Assembly: GCA_902788035.1 (NCBI GenBank)
Contig: CADAIL010000006.1
Span: 25,345-89,344 of the forward strand
Length of the DNA stretch: 64,000 nt
Source: an uncultured Lachnospiraceae bacterium
Lineage (GTDB): Bacteria > Bacillota > Clostridia > Lachnospirales > Lachnospiraceae
Reading direction: 5' to 3'
Positions 1 through 10,100 of this stretch are shown here, piece by piece. Position 1 is the stretch's first letter. Each line of letters begins with the position of its first letter. The notes beneath the pieces were generated by a model that was given only the letters and a program-made list of their open reading frames with translations, searched no databases and was not told where the DNA came from. The translations under genes and the position numbers were made by a program.

Positions 1-65
1 TTCGCGGTCTCATGTGTCCCGAGAACGAGCGGATCGCCGGGGGAAACTTTATTTTTTTTGACCAT
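1..65 (-). CDS. Partial CDS, 5' end only (unknown protein)
   Basis: On the minus strand an ATG at 65-63, preceded by an AGGG-type ribosome binding site about 8 bases upstream, opens a frame that stays open to the window edge. The first residues read MVKKNKVSPGDPLVLG. I do not recognise the protein from so short a piece. A plus-strand frame also crosses this stretch, but it has no start inside the window and ends at a TAA near 69, so a C-terminal fragment of a plus-strand gene is the alternative reading. Confidence 0.35.
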   Translation of the reverse strand, partial: MVKKNKVSPGDPLVLGTHETA

Positions 66-87
66 ATAATAGCCCTCAATTTGTGGA

Positions 88-115
88 TTGACACCAAAAT
101 TCCAATTTGTATTAT
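88..115 (+). promoter_or_regulatory. Probable sigma-A promoter of the DUF1292 gene
   Basis: TTGACA at 88-93 and TATTAT at 110-115 are separated by 16 bases, close to the vegetative consensus. The start codon of the downstream gene is at 200, which leaves an untranslated leader of roughly 80 bases. Confidence 0.6.
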
Positions 116-199
116 ACCCCAAAGGCCTATCAATGACCATTGCTTTTTAGGTCTCAATCTGCTATTCTCTTTATAATAATAAAAAGGAGGTCATATCGA

Positions 200-508
200 A
201 TGGCTTTTAATGATGATTACGCAATCCCGGAAGAAGAAGATCTTGGTACAGTCATTCTGACAATGGATGACGACTCAGAGCTCGAGTGTGATATTATTGC
301 AATATTCTCCGCTAATGACCGCGAGTACATCGCGCTCCTGGCACAGGATGATGAAGAGGAGGACAGCATCCTGATCTATCGTTTTATCGACCACGGTGAT
401 GATGAAGCTCCCGAACTCGTTAATATCGATGATGACGATGAGTACGACGCTGCGGCGGACGCACTCGACGAGCTGCTCGATGAAGCGGAATTTTATGAGG
501 AAGACTGA
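200..508 (+). CDS. DUF1292 family protein
   Basis: A 102-residue, very acidic protein. It has the DUF1292 layout: an N-terminal acidic stretch, a small beta-rich core (GTVILTMDDDSELECDIIAIF then YIALLAQ), and an acidic alpha tail rich in Asp and Glu. The function of the family is unknown; in Firmicutes it usually sits near alaS and ruvX. The start at 200 is chosen over an upstream in-frame ATG at 140 because AAAGGAGG lies just upstream of 200 and the family normally begins close to the acidic stretch. It converges with the dUTPase gene, with a long hairpin between them. Confidence 0.85.
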   Translation: MAFNDDYAIPEEEDLGTVILTMDDDSELECDIIAIFSANDREYIALLAQDDEEEDSILIYRFIDHGDDEAPELVNIDDDDEYDAAADALDELLDEAEFYEED

Positions 509-536
509 TCCGGGAAGGTGAAATCTACGCAATATG

Positions 537-628
537 AAGGGCTGCCGCGCAAGGCGGCGTCATAACACGCAGCAGACATCTGCAGTATGCTGCAATCTAT
601 GACGCCGGCTTGTGTGACAGCCCTTTTT
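537..628. repeat. Convergent-junction hairpin family, copy A
   Basis: A long imperfect hairpin fills the gap between the converging DUF1292 and dUTPase genes. The outer arms pair AAGGGCTG with CAGCCCTT, the middle arms pair CGGCGTCATA with TATGACGCCG, and the apex contains GCAGACATCTGCA. It ends in TTTTT on the plus strand and begins with AA on the other side, so it could terminate transcription from both directions. Related hairpins lie at about 20803-20903, 27683-27784 and 54599-54704. Confidence 0.7.
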
Positions 629-637
629 CGCTATACC

Positions 638-1144
638 TTAACGGGATGTGCTCCCGAATCCTCCGTTCCGGACCTCTGATGTGTCATCGTCCGCAGTTAT
701 TCCGAACGGCATGAAAATTCCCTGGGCGAACGCTGTCCCGCGTTCTATGACGCAGGTCTTCCCCTCGTTGGAATCATTGGTCATCTTTATAAATATATGC
801 CCCTCATTGTCGCTGTCATAGTAATCGCTGTCGATTACACCGACCGTGTTGTTCAGCTGCAGTCTGTAACGAAATCCGAGACCGCTCCTCGGGAAAAGAA
901 GAAGTGCCCAGCCCTTATCTATCCTTACCCGTATCCCGGTCGGGATCAAGACTGTCTCTCCGGGAGCCAGACTGACCGAGACTGTTGATCTGAAATCATA
1001 TCCGGCGCTGCCTGCCGTCGCCCTTCTCGGCAGAACAATCTCGTCATATACTCTTCCGAGCTCCTCGATCTCACCGAACGTGCCCTTCATGGCTTTCGCG
1101 AACTGTTCAAAGCTCACTTTCTGAAATTCCGCAATTCTTTCCAT
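638..1144 (-). CDS. dut: dUTP diphosphatase (trimeric dUTPase fold)
   Basis: A 168-residue protein that hydrolyses dUTP to dUMP and pyrophosphate in the cytoplasm, keeping uracil out of DNA and feeding thymidylate synthesis. The five dUTPase motifs can be followed: AGSAGYDF (I), PRSGLGF (II), GVIDSDYY (III, with the catalytic Asp), GTAFAQGIF (IV) and GGFGSTSR at the C-terminus (V). Motif II has PRSG where many family members have PRSS. An N-terminal extension of about 30 residues precedes the core. The start has a GAGAGGGA ribosome binding site. It lies 74 bases downstream of pnp on the same strand, so it may be read through from that operon. Confidence 0.88.
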   Translation of the reverse strand: MERIAEFQKVSFEQFAKAMKGTFGEIEELGRVYDEIVLPRRATAGSAGYDFRSTVSVSLAPGETVLIPTGIRVRIDKGWALLLFPRSGLGFRYRLQLNNTVGVIDSDYYDSDNEGHIFIKMTNDSNEGKTCVIERGTAFAQGIFMPFGITADDDTSEVRNGGFGSTSR

Positions 1145-1218
1145 ACATCCCTCTCAAGTAAATCGAAAACTGCCGTCCACCAGAGCTCATCCGATGAACG
1201 ACAGTCATACTCAGTTAT

Positions 1219-3354
1219 TTATTCGGGGTCTGCCGAAGCGACAACTTTACCGATTGTCGCGTCCTTCGGGCAGTCCTTGATAGAGAAGCTGATGCGTCCC
1301 ATCTTGTCCTTGCCGAGGCAGATCGCACGGACTACATCTCCGATCTGAAGAACATCCTCAACACGGTTAATACGGGCGTTCGCGATCTTGGAGATATGGA
1401 CCATAGCCTCTTTGCCCGGAGCAAACTCAAGGAAAGCTCCGAACTCCTTGATGGATACGACCTTGCCTGTGAGGATCATGCCCTTCTCAAAATCAGTCGT
1501 GATTATGCGGATTGTCTCGATTGCCTGATCCATCTTGACCTGATCAGTACCGCAGACAGATACGGAACCGTCATCATCGATGTCGATCTGGACATCATAA
1601 GCGGCGATAATAGCATTAATATTTTTGCCCTTCTGGCCGACAACATCACCGATCTTCTCCGGATCGATCTTGATCTGAACGATCTTCGGAGCCCACTTGG
1701 ATACTTCCGCTCTCGGAGCGGCGATGACCGGCTCCATGACCTCTGTCAGAATGTACTCACGGGCTTCATGTGTGTTCCTGATCGCCTCCTCGACGATCTG
1801 GCGTGTGAGACCGTGGATCTTGATATCCATCTGGATCGCTGTGATACCGTCATGAGTTCCGGCCACCTTGAAATCCATATCGCCGAAGAAGTCCTCAAGA
1901 CCCTGGATATCTGTCAGAACGATGTAATCGTCATCTGTCTCGCCTGTGACAAGACCGCAGGAGATACCCGCTACTGCCTTTTTGATCGGAACACCTGCTG
2001 CCATGAGAGCCATGGAGGAAGCGCAGATCGAAGCCTGGGATGTTGAGCCGTTGGACTCGAAGGTCTCGGAGACGGCACGAATAGCATACGGGAACTCTTC
2101 CTTGGACGGAAGCACCGGGACAAGGGCCTTCTCAGCCAGAGCGCCGTGACCGATTTCGCGGCGTCCCGGTCCTCTGGACGGCTTTGTCTCGCCGACAGAG
2201 TATGACGGGAAGTTGTACTGATGCATGTATCTTGCTTCTGTGATGTACGGATCAAGGCCTTCGATGCGCTGAGCGTCAGAAAGCGGAGCGAGTGTGACGC
2301 AGTCACAGATCTGTGTCTGGCCGCGTGTGAACATCGCGGAGCCGTGAGCTCTCGGAATGAGATCGATCTCGGCAGCCAGCGGGCGGATCTGCTTCATAGC
2401 ACGGCCGTCCGGTCTCTTGTGATCGTGAAGGATCATCTTCCTGACTGTCTTCTTCTGATACTGATACAGGGCATCGCCGACGAGGGCCATCCATTCCTCG
2501 TTGTCAGCATACTTTTCTGCAAATGCGTCGCGGATATCAGAGATGTTCTTATCGCGGACCATCTTGTCATCCGTGAAAACTGCCTCTTCCATCTTTTCAG
2601 GCGGGCAGATCTCATAGAGGGCGTCGTATAGTTCCTGCGGAATCTCATAGTGAACGTACTCATGCTTTTCTTTGCCGCACTCAGCGATGATCGTGTCAAA
2701 GAACTCAATGATTTCTTTGTTGACTTCATCGCATTTGTAAATTGCTTCAATCATCTTTTCATCGGTGAGTTCATTTGCACCCGCCTCGATCATGATGACT
2801 TTTTCTCTTGTGGACGCAACAGTGAGCGCGAGCTCGGATTTCTGCTTGAGTTCATAGCCCGGATTGATGACGAATTTTCCGTCGATAAGACCAAGCTGGG
2901 TCATAGCGCACGGACCGTCGAACGGAATGTCGGAGATGCTGGTCGCAAGAGCGGAACCGAGCATGGCGACAACTTCCGGATCACACTCCGGATCAACAGA
3001 CATTACAAGGTTGTTAAGGGTCACATCATTGCGGTAGTCCTTCGGGAACAGCGGGCGCATCGGTCGGTCGATGACACGGCTTGTCAGCACAGCATGTGTG
3101 CTGGCCTTGCCTTCACGCTTGTTGAAACCGCCCGGAATTTTACCGACAGCATACATCTTCTCTTCAAATTCTACAGACAACGGGAAGAAATCGATGCCGT
3201 CACGCGGTGCCTTGGAAGCCGTAGCTGTGGACAGCACGACTGTGTCACCGTAATGCATGAAGCAGCATCCGTTTGCCTGTTTGCCGACACGTCCGATATC
3301 AATCGTCAGTGTTCTGCCTCCGAGTTCCATTGAATAACTTTTATAATCTCCCAT
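1219..3354 (-). CDS. pnp: Polyribonucleotide nucleotidyltransferase (PNPase)
   Basis: A 711-residue phosphorolytic 3'-5' exoribonuclease of RNA turnover. The order is two RNase PH-type domains with a helical linker, then a KH domain (KIGDVVGQKGKNINAI) and an S1 domain (GMILTGKVVSIKEFGAFLEF). The frame stays open further upstream, but the start at 3354 is supported by AGAAGGAGAAG directly before it and by the family-typical opening MGDYKSYSMELGGRTL. It follows rpsO in the usual rpsO-pnp order, separated by 178 bases that hold several hairpins (see that entry). Confidence 0.95.
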   Translation of the reverse strand: MGDYKSYSMELGGRTLTIDIGRVGKQANGCCFMHYGDTVVLSTATASKAPRDGIDFFPLSVEFEEKMYAVGKIPGGFNKREGKASTHAVLTSRVIDRPMRPLFPKDYRNDVTLNNLVMSVDPECDPEVVAMLGSALATSISDIPFDGPCAMTQLGLIDGKFVINPGYELKQKSELALTVASTREKVIMIEAGANELTDEKMIEAIYKCDEVNKEIIEFFDTIIAECGKEKHEYVHYEIPQELYDALYEICPPEKMEEAVFTDDKMVRDKNISDIRDAFAEKYADNEEWMALVGDALYQYQKKTVRKMILHDHKRPDGRAMKQIRPLAAEIDLIPRAHGSAMFTRGQTQICDCVTLAPLSDAQRIEGLDPYITEARYMHQYNFPSYSVGETKPSRGPGRREIGHGALAEKALVPVLPSKEEFPYAIRAVSETFESNGSTSQASICASSMALMAAGVPIKKAVAGISCGLVTGETDDDYIVLTDIQGLEDFFGDMDFKVAGTHDGITAIQMDIKIHGLTRQIVEEAIRNTHEAREYILTEVMEPVIAAPRAEVSKWAPKIVQIKIDPEKIGDVVGQKGKNINAIIAAYDVQIDIDDDGSVSVCGTDQVKMDQAIETIRIITTDFEKGMILTGKVVSIKEFGAFLEFAPGKEAMVHISKIANARINRVEDVLQIGDVVRAICLGKDKMGRISFSIKDCPKDATIGKVVASADPE

Positions 3355-3532
3355 TCTTCTCCTTCTGGCCGATTGGCCTAAAAAACATTGCAGCAATAAG
3401 CCGCATAATAGTGCTGCCTGCATGCTCTCTGTGCGCAGATACCCTGCCCCGCGCCTTATGGCGGGCAGGTAGGGACACGTCCCTCCTGCACACAAAGCAG
3501 GGGCAGGTTTTCCCTGCCCCCGTATAAATGCA
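3355..3532 (-). promoter_or_regulatory. rpsO-pnp intergenic region with several hairpins
   Basis: Read on the minus strand, three stem-loops follow the rpsO stop: GGGGCAGG with CCTGCCCC around a short AAAA-type loop, GGGAC with GTCCC, and CCTGCCC with GGGGCAGG. A small GGCC-AATC-GGCC stem sits just before the pnp ribosome binding site. None has a clean U tract, so complete termination is unlikely. In enteric bacteria a double-stranded rpsO-pnp leader is the RNase III target for pnp autoregulation; a similar role here is inference. Confidence 0.45.
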
Positions 3533-3799
3533 TTACTTTCTGAGTCCGAGTCTCTCGATCAGTGTACGATAACGGTTAATGTCCTTCTTTCTGAGATAAG
3601 CAAGAAGGCTGCGTCTGTGACCGACCATCTTCAGAAGACCTCTGTTGGAATGGAAATCCTTCGGATTCTTCTTCATATGCTCTGTGAGGGATCTGATGTT
3701 GGCTGTCAGAAGCGCTACCTGAACTTCCGGTGAACCTGTGTCGCCTTCAGTACGTCCAAAGTCTTTGATAATCTGCTCTTTTGTTTCCTTTGTGATCAT
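3533..3799 (-). CDS. rpsO: 30S ribosomal protein S15
   Basis: An 88-residue primary 16S rRNA-binding protein of the small subunit. The sequence carries the S15 hallmarks [15 protein letters not shown], the [18 protein letters not shown] segment and the C-terminal [12 protein letters not shown]. The start at 3799 follows a strong TAAGGAGGATC ribosome binding site and gives the normal S15 length; a longer open frame to 3916 is not family-like. It sits between ribF and pnp. Confidence 0.96.
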   Translation of the reverse strand: MITKETKEQIIKDFGRTEGDTGSPEVQVALLTANIRSLTEHMKKNPKDFHSNRGLLKMVGHRRSLLAYLRKKDINRYRTLIERLGLRK

Positions 3800-3939
3800 T
3801 TTAAGATCCTCCTTATAAAATTCATGCCTTTCACCAAGAGACGGTCGGAGACTCCTTTCTCCAAGTGAAGGTGTAGTAATACATGCTGACCTATGCAGCG
3901 GTTCAAAGTATATCAAATCATATTGACCGCGTCAAGATT

Positions 3940-4851
3940 TTATTGATTCTTAAAGTAAATTTCACCGGCTCTGCGGTCCTCTTCTATCCTTTTTTTAAGC
4001 TCCTCAATTGACGGAAACTTCATCTCGGGTCTTTGGAAATGAAGAAGCTCCACTTTCTGTGTCTCCCCGTAGAGATCCTCGCTGCATTTGTACAAAAACG
4101 TCTCGACACCGACAAAGTGACCGTCGACCGTAGGCTTTGTTCCTATATTGGTTATTCCGTTATAGACCCTGCCGTTGATCTCAGAGCGCACTGTATAGAC
4201 TCCGCACGGCGGGAGGATCTTCTCCTGATCCGGGATCACGTTGGTCGTAGGGAACCCGAGCGTCCTACCGAGCCTTCGTCCGTGAATCACTTTTCCGGTC
4301 ACGAAATACGAATAGCCGAGCAGATGGCCCACCGTCTCCATATCACCTCTCATCAGTGCTTCGCGTACCCTCGTACTGGAAATATCCTGTCCCCCGTCTC
4401 TGACTTTAGAAACAGTCTCAACCGTAAATCCGAAGTCTTCGCCGAGTTCTCGGAGGAGCCTGACATCGCCCCGCCTCTGATACCCGAAGCGGTAATCTTC
4501 TCCCACAACGACGTGCTTTGCCTGAAGTCCCTCCACCAGGATCTTAGCGACGAACTGTTCCGGCTCCATCGTGATTAGCTCGGGAACGAACGGGACCTCA
4601 GTAAGGAGCTGTACCCCTTTCTTTCTCAGTATTTCTCTGCGTTCCTCTGTTGTAAGGAGTCCTACCGGCGAGACACGAAAGCAGCATACGCAGCTTACCG
4701 GATTCATTCCTTCCACTCTGTTAGCTTTCTCATAAGACAGAACGCGGTCAATAAGCGCCATATGTCCCCTATGAACTCCGTCGAACTTTCCCAGTGTCAC
4801 GACTGTCGGGTAATCAAATGAAATATCAATTGTGTCTTTAATTATCAGCAT
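3940..4851 (-). CDS. ribF: Bifunctional riboflavin kinase / FAD synthetase
   Basis: A 303-residue cytoplasmic enzyme that phosphorylates riboflavin to FMN and adenylates FMN to FAD. The N-terminal nucleotidyltransferase part shows GKFDGVHRGH and the later ISSTRVREAL. The C-terminal riboflavin kinase part shows GRRLGRTLGFPTTNV and the NIGTKPTVDG segment. Length is normal. It lies 37 bases downstream of truB and 140 bases upstream of the rpsO start, as in many Firmicutes. Confidence 0.95.
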   Translation of the reverse strand: MLIIKDTIDISFDYPTVVTLGKFDGVHRGHMALIDRVLSYEKANRVEGMNPVSCVCCFRVSPVGLLTTEERREILRKKGVQLLTEVPFVPELITMEPEQFVAKILVEGLQAKHVVVGEDYRFGYQRRGDVRLLRELGEDFGFTVETVSKVRDGGQDISSTRVREALMRGDMETVGHLLGYSYFVTGKVIHGRRLGRTLGFPTTNVIPDQEKILPPCGVYTVRSEINGRVYNGITNIGTKPTVDGHFVGVETFLYKCSEDLYGETQKVELLHFQRPEMKFPSIEELKKRIEEDRRAGEIYFKNQ

Positions 4852-4888
4852 ATCTCTACAAGTCCGGCACGCTCTTTAATGAGAGCGA

Positions 4889-5794
4889 TCACTGCGCGGT
4901 CCCTTCCTCCGTGTCGAAAATATAAAAGTGTTTTTCCAGTGAGAATCGCTTTCCGCTCTTTTTATATATTCCCGCAAATGCACCGTCAGACAGATACACC
5001 CGCACCTTTTTATTCGGTATGTCCGAAAGGCCGCGTAGTTCAAATCGATTGCCGTTCCTGATATCGGCGTCAAGATTTTCCGGCACCTGGACTTTCGGGT
5101 ATTCATCGAAAAATTTATCAATCGGCATGACGAACGAGAGGTCGCCTTCTGACACTTTTTCGCTGATCTCATCCAATGTGAGCGCTTCACTGATCTCGAA
5201 CCTGCCTGTCCGTGTCCGAAGGAGCGACTCCATGCAGCCGCCGCATCCGAGCTTCATTCCTATATCCTCGCAGAGGGTCCTTATGTAAGCCCCTTTGCTG
5301 CAGGTCACTCTGAAGCGGACCCTCGGCAGGTCTGTCTCAAGTATTTCAATATCCGAGAAGATGACTTCCCTAGCTTTGCGCTCTACCTCTATTCCCCTTC
5401 TTGCCAGGTCGACAAGCTTCTTACCGTCTACCTTGAGGGCCGAATACATGGGCGGAACCTGCATCTGAGGTCCTTCAAATGAGAGCACACAGGCTTCCGC
5501 CTCATCCGGGCTGACATTAACTTCAAATTCACGGAGCACCGTCCCCGAAGTGTCCTGCGTGTCCGTGACACAGCCGAGCCTGAGGACTGCCTCATATGTC
5601 TTCGTTCCATGGGACAGCATATCGACCAGCTTAGTGCCTTTGCCCAGACAGACGACAAGTACGCCCTCGGCATCCGGGTCCAGTGTTCCCGTGTGACCGA
5701 TTTTTTTCTGTCCGAATATTCTCCGGCACCGGGCCACCACGCTGAAAGATGTCATTCCCTTCTCTTTTCTTACATTAATTACACCATGTACCAT
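4889..5794 (-). CDS. truB: tRNA pseudouridine(55) synthase TruB
   Basis: A 301-residue enzyme that makes pseudouridine 55 in the T loop of tRNAs. The catalytic Asp lies in GHTGTLDPDAEGVLVVCLG, and the family motifs VPPMYSALKVDGKKLV and SKGAYIRTLCEDIG follow. It lies between nrnA and ribF in the translation operon, with a gap of 64 bases after nrnA. Confidence 0.95.
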   Translation of the reverse strand: MVHGVINVRKEKGMTSFSVVARCRRIFGQKKIGHTGTLDPDAEGVLVVCLGKGTKLVDMLSHGTKTYEAVLRLGCVTDTQDTSGTVLREFEVNVSPDEAEACVLSFEGPQMQVPPMYSALKVDGKKLVDLARRGIEVERKAREVIFSDIEILETDLPRVRFRVTCSKGAYIRTLCEDIGMKLGCGGCMESLLRTRTGRFEISEALTLDEISEKVSEGDLSFVMPIDKFFDEYPKVQVPENLDADIRNGNRFELRGLSDIPNKKVRVYLSDGAFAGIYKKSGKRFSLEKHFYIFDTEEGTAQ

Positions 5795-5858
5795 TAATTA
5801 CCTCTTCGGCTGACAAAAAAGATGAGCTGCAGCACAAAAAAGCCCAGCCCATCAATAC

Positions 5859-6809
5859 TCAGATATATTTCGCAAGCTCATCAAGCAGCTGATCTCGGAC
5901 ATCCGAAAGCCGGCCTTCTATTGTGCATCCGGCTGCCTTTATATGACCGCCCCCGCCGAAAGTGCCGGCTGCGCGGCTCACATCCAGGTCACCGTTGCTT
6001 CGAAGCGATACTTTGAATACAGAAGGCTCAGTCTCGTAAATGAAAACAGCCGCTAAAACGCCCTTTACCAGCCTGAGTTCGGAGACGATCCCATCGAGAT
6101 CCTTTTTGGTTACTTCGTATGTGTTCATGTCATCAAGGGTCACACTCCCGACGATGACCTTTCCGTCCACATAGAGCATGCTCTCTTGCAGTACTTTGCC
6201 GAGGATCCGGCTCTGTCTCATCGTTCGCTGGTTAAACGACTCATCGATGATCCGGCTTGCCGGGACTCCTCTCTCAAGCAGATCCGCGGCGATTCTGAGT
6301 GTCTCTCCTCTGGTGTTGCTGTACTGGAATACGCCGGAATCATGAATAATACCGGTATACAGTGATGTCGCGATATCGAGATCGATCTTTGCCGGATCCA
6401 TAAGATTGTAAAGTACCTCAGCGCAGGAACTGGCATCCGCGTCCACGACATTTATATCCGCAAAAAGCGGATTGCTGATGTGATGGTCAACGCAGAAGGT
6501 CTTCTTCGCTAGCGGGAACAGATTCCCTGCCACTCCGAACCTGTCGGTCGAGCTCACATCACAGGACACAAAGAGATCCCGAACGGAATCCTCCGGCGTG
6601 TCAAAAAAAGCATCGGCAAGACCGGGCAGGAACATAAGGCTCTCCTTTGGTCTCTCTATATACAGTTCCGCATCGATCCACGGAAAGTTCTTCCTCACAT
6701 AGCCATAAAGAGCTGTCACGCTGCCGACCGCGTCACCGTCGGGCGATACATGTCCGACAATGGCGCAGGTCTTTATGCTTTTGGTAAAAATATCATCAAG
6801 CTTCATCAT
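5859..6809 (-). CDS. nrnA: DHH/DHHA1 phosphoesterase, NrnA type
   Basis: A 316-residue protein of the DHH family, expected to degrade very short oligoribonucleotides and possibly 3'-phosphoadenosine 5'-phosphate or linear cyclic-dinucleotide products. Motifs are HVSPDGDAVGS near the N-terminus, the signature DHH in CVDHHISN and the DHHA1 nucleotide-binding loop TFGGGGHIKAAG near the C-terminus. It overlaps the end of rbfA by 14 bases, indicating translational coupling. The ribosome binding site is weak, which fits coupling. Confidence 0.9.
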   Translation of the reverse strand: MMKLDDIFTKSIKTCAIVGHVSPDGDAVGSVTALYGYVRKNFPWIDAELYIERPKESLMFLPGLADAFFDTPEDSVRDLFVSCDVSSTDRFGVAGNLFPLAKKTFCVDHHISNPLFADINVVDADASSCAEVLYNLMDPAKIDLDIATSLYTGIIHDSGVFQYSNTRGETLRIAADLLERGVPASRIIDESFNQRTMRQSRILGKVLQESMLYVDGKVIVGSVTLDDMNTYEVTKKDLDGIVSELRLVKGVLAAVFIYETEPSVFKVSLRSNGDLDVSRAAGTFGGGGHIKAAGCTIEGRLSDVRDQLLDELAKYI

Positions 6810-7176
6810 TTTCTTCTACCGGCGCGCTCTGTGCCATCACCTCGTCGATGAGACGTGACATACGTGCGCCTCGTTCTATTGACCGATCAAGCACAAATGT
6901 AAGCTCGGGCGTGTTGCGAAGGTTAAGACTGTGAGCAAGTTCGCGCCGGATATAACCTTCCGCGCTGCGAAGTCCCTCCATCGTCTTTTTCTGCTGCTCC
7001 TCATCGCCCATAACACTTATATACACTTTACAGGTCTTTAGATCAGTTGCGACATATGCATCCATGACAGATGTCATTACCGCAATTCTGGGATCCTTGA
7101 GCCCGCGGATAATATTTGCGAGCTCGTGGGCTACTTCTTCATTGACCCGTCTGCTCTTTGGACTGTTTTTTTTCAT
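6796..7176 (-). CDS. rbfA: 30S ribosome-binding factor A
   Basis: A 126-residue KH-fold protein that binds immature 30S subunits and helps finish the 5' end of 16S rRNA. The RbfA pattern is clear: [15 protein letters not shown] at the start, [29 protein letters not shown] in the middle split over two strands, and [14 protein letters not shown] at the end. Its ATG overlaps the infB stop codon by four bases (ATGA) and its own end overlaps nrnA. Confidence 0.95.
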   Translation of the reverse strand: MKKNSPKSRRVNEEVAHELANIIRGLKDPRIAVMTSVMDAYVATDLKTCKVYISVMGDEEQQKKTMEGLRSAEGYIRRELAHSLNLRNTPELTFVLDRSIERGARMSRLIDEVMAQSAPVEENDEA

Positions 7177-10100
7177 TCTCTGGGTACCTCTACCATTGTG
7201 TAGGCCTCAACCGTATCCTCGACCTCGAAATCGCCGAAATCTTTGAATACAAGACCGCACTCATAACCCTCACGCACTTCCTTGACGTCGTCCTTGAATC
7301 TCTTCAGGGATGCGAGAGAACCTTCATAGAGCTTCTCATCCTTGCGGAATACGCGAATCTGGCAGTTCCTCTGGAAGATACCGTCTCTGACGTAAGCGCC
7401 GGCGATATTGCCGATGCCGGATGCCTTGAATACCTGGCGGATCTCAGCATGGCCGAGGATCTTCTCCTCGTAAACTGCCGCGCGCATGCCGTTCAGGGCT
7501 CTTGTTACATCCTCGATTGCCTCGTAGATGACATTGTACAGATGGACATCGACTTTCTGTGTCTCAGCCATAGCCTTGGCAGTAGCGTCCGGGCGGACGT
7601 TGAAGCCGATGACAATCGCGTTGGACGCGGATGCGAGAGCGATATCGGACTCGGTAATCGCGCCTACGCCGCCGTGGATGACTTTGACGACGACTTCCTC
7701 GTTCGACAGCTTAAGCAGCGACTGCTTGACTGCCTCGACAGAGCCCTGGACGTCCGCCTTGATGACGATCGGAAGCTCCTTCAGGCTGCCTTCCTTGATC
7801 TGGTTGAAGAGATCGTCGAGAGACATCTGCGTTTTTGTCTCCTCGATAAGATTCTTTTTGCCCTCTGTGATGAAGGTCTGGGCAAATGCCTTGGCTTCCT
7901 TATCGCTGTCAAGGGCCACCAGCACCTCGCCGGCATCCGGGACAGATGACAGACCGATGATCTCGACCGGCATGGACGGAGTTGCCTTATGCAGTCTCCT
8001 GCCCTTTTCGTCTGTCATGGCGCGAACTTTGCCGCTCGCGCTGCCGCAGGCGATGAAATCGCCCTGCTTGAGCGTGCCCTTCTGTACGAGGATCGTGGCC
8101 ACCGGACCGCGTCCCTTGTCAAGTTTAGCTTCAAGGACCAGGCCTCTGGCTTTTCTGTTCGGATTAGCCTTCAATTCATCGACTTCTGCAGTAAGAAGGA
8201 TCATCTCAAGAAGATTCTCGATACCTTCGTGGGTCTTTGCCGATACTGGACAGAAGATCGTGTCGCCGCCCCAGTCTTCGGAAAGAAGACCGTACTCGGA
8301 AAGCTCCTGCTTGACGCGGTCAATATTAGCGCCCGGCTTGTCGATCTTGTTGATTGCTACGATTATATCTACATTTGCAGCTTTCGCGTGATTGATGGCT
8401 TCCACTGTCTGCGGCATGACGCCGTCGTCGGCAGCTACGACCAGGACTGCGATATCAGTAGAGTTCGCGCCGCGCATACGCATAGCTGTGAATGCCTCAT
8501 GGCCAGGTGTGTCAAGGAACGTGATCTTCTGACCGTTGACCGTTACCATATATGCACCGATGTGCTGCGTGATACCGCCCGCTTCGCGGTCAGTCACATG
8601 CGTATTTCTGATTGCGTCAAGAAGAGATGTCTTGCCGTGGTCAACATGGCCCATGACGCAGACGACAGGCGGACGGGCGACCATCTCATCCTCATTCTCC
8701 TCAGCTTCCGCGAGGAGTTCACCGATGACGTCTTCCTTCTCTTCCTGCTCAGCGATGATATCATATTCCATCGCGATCTCTGCAGCCTTCTCAAACGGAA
8801 GTTCATGATTCACTGTGACCATCATGCCCTTCATGAAAAGATCCTTCACGAGAGCTGCCGGCTGCATCTTCATAGCCTCAGCCAGCTCGCGGACTGTGAG
8901 CTTCTCCGGGATCTTGATCTCAGTTACGACCTCCTTCTCCTTCGGAGCCTCATTCTTAGGCTTATTCTGCTGAAGAGCCTTCGGGATGCGGGAGAACTGC
9001 TTCTTGCCCTGATTCGGCTTGTTGGAGGTGCTTCCGTACTGGCTGTGCTTTCCGTTCTCGCGTCTCTCTTCTTTATTGCGGTCATAATCTTTGCCGCCGT
9101 CTTTGCGGTAGTCGCGCGTTGTCTTGTGGACAAGAGCACCGTCAGCGCTTGCCGCCGGACGGGAAGCTCCACCCGTTCTTGTGCCTCGGCCAATGCCCTG
9201 ACCCTGGCCAAACTGACGCCTCTCCTGACCACCCTGGTCACGGCCTGTATTCTGACCAAAGGATCGTCTTTCCTGACCGCCCTGGCCCTGGCCGTACGGA
9301 CGTCTCTCCTGACCGCCCTGACCCTGGCCGTACGGACGTCTCTCCTGACCGCCCTGACCCTGGCCGTACGGGCGTCTCTCCTGACTGCCCTGGCCGTACG
9401 GACGTCTCTCCTGACCGCCCTGGCCCTGACTGTACGGACGTCTCTCCTGACCGCCCTGGCCCTGACTGTACGGGCGCCTCTCCTGACCGCTCTGGCCGTA
9501 CGGACGCCTCTCCTGACCGCTCTGGCCCTGGCCGTACGGACGTCTCTCCTGACCGCCCTGGCCCTGACTGTACGGGCGTCTTTCCTGACCGCCCTGACCC
9601 TGACTGTACGGGCGTCTCTCCTGACCGCCCTGGCCCTGATTATTAGAAGTCCGTCTGTCACGGTCCTGCCCATAAGAACGCCTTTCCTGACCTGCTTCTC
9701 TCGGTCTTCTGTCGCCCTGCGCGCGGCCTTCGCCGCGGCCCTGAGCCTGACCACCGGAAGGACGTCTTTCCTGACTTCCCTCTCTCGGTCTCCTGTCACT
9801 CTGAAGACGCTGACCATCCTGGGCATTCGAAGGTCTCGCAGACTCCTGACGGATCTCGGCCTTCGGCGCTTCAGATTCAGCTGCATGCTCCGGTTTTACT
9901 GCCTTCGGCACTTCCTGGACCTCCGATTTGGGCGCTGCCTTTAAAGCCGTGTCTTCACTCTTCGGAGCTGCCGGTGCAGCCGTTTCCTCCGCCGCCGGTG
10001 CTTCCTGAGTCTCCGGCTTTTTCCTGCCCGAAGTCTGCGTGCTCGCGTTCTGTGAGCGGAAAACACGCACTATACCCTTCTTTTTGGGCGCGGCTTCTGC

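Noticed and set aside
3355..3495. Longer N-terminus of PNPase up to 3495
   Set aside because: The extra 47 residues are not PNPase-like and cover the hairpin region, while a good ribosome binding site precedes the internal ATG at 3354.
9201..9773. Repeats at 9.2-9.8 kb and 43.2-43.4 kb as CRISPR arrays
   Set aside because: Both are in-frame protein repeats with no unique spacers and no cas genes are present.
7989..9944. Long plus-strand open frame antisense to infB
   Set aside because: It is a low-complexity shadow of the IF-2 repeat region and core, with no ribosome binding site. The minus-strand frame is a full IF-2.
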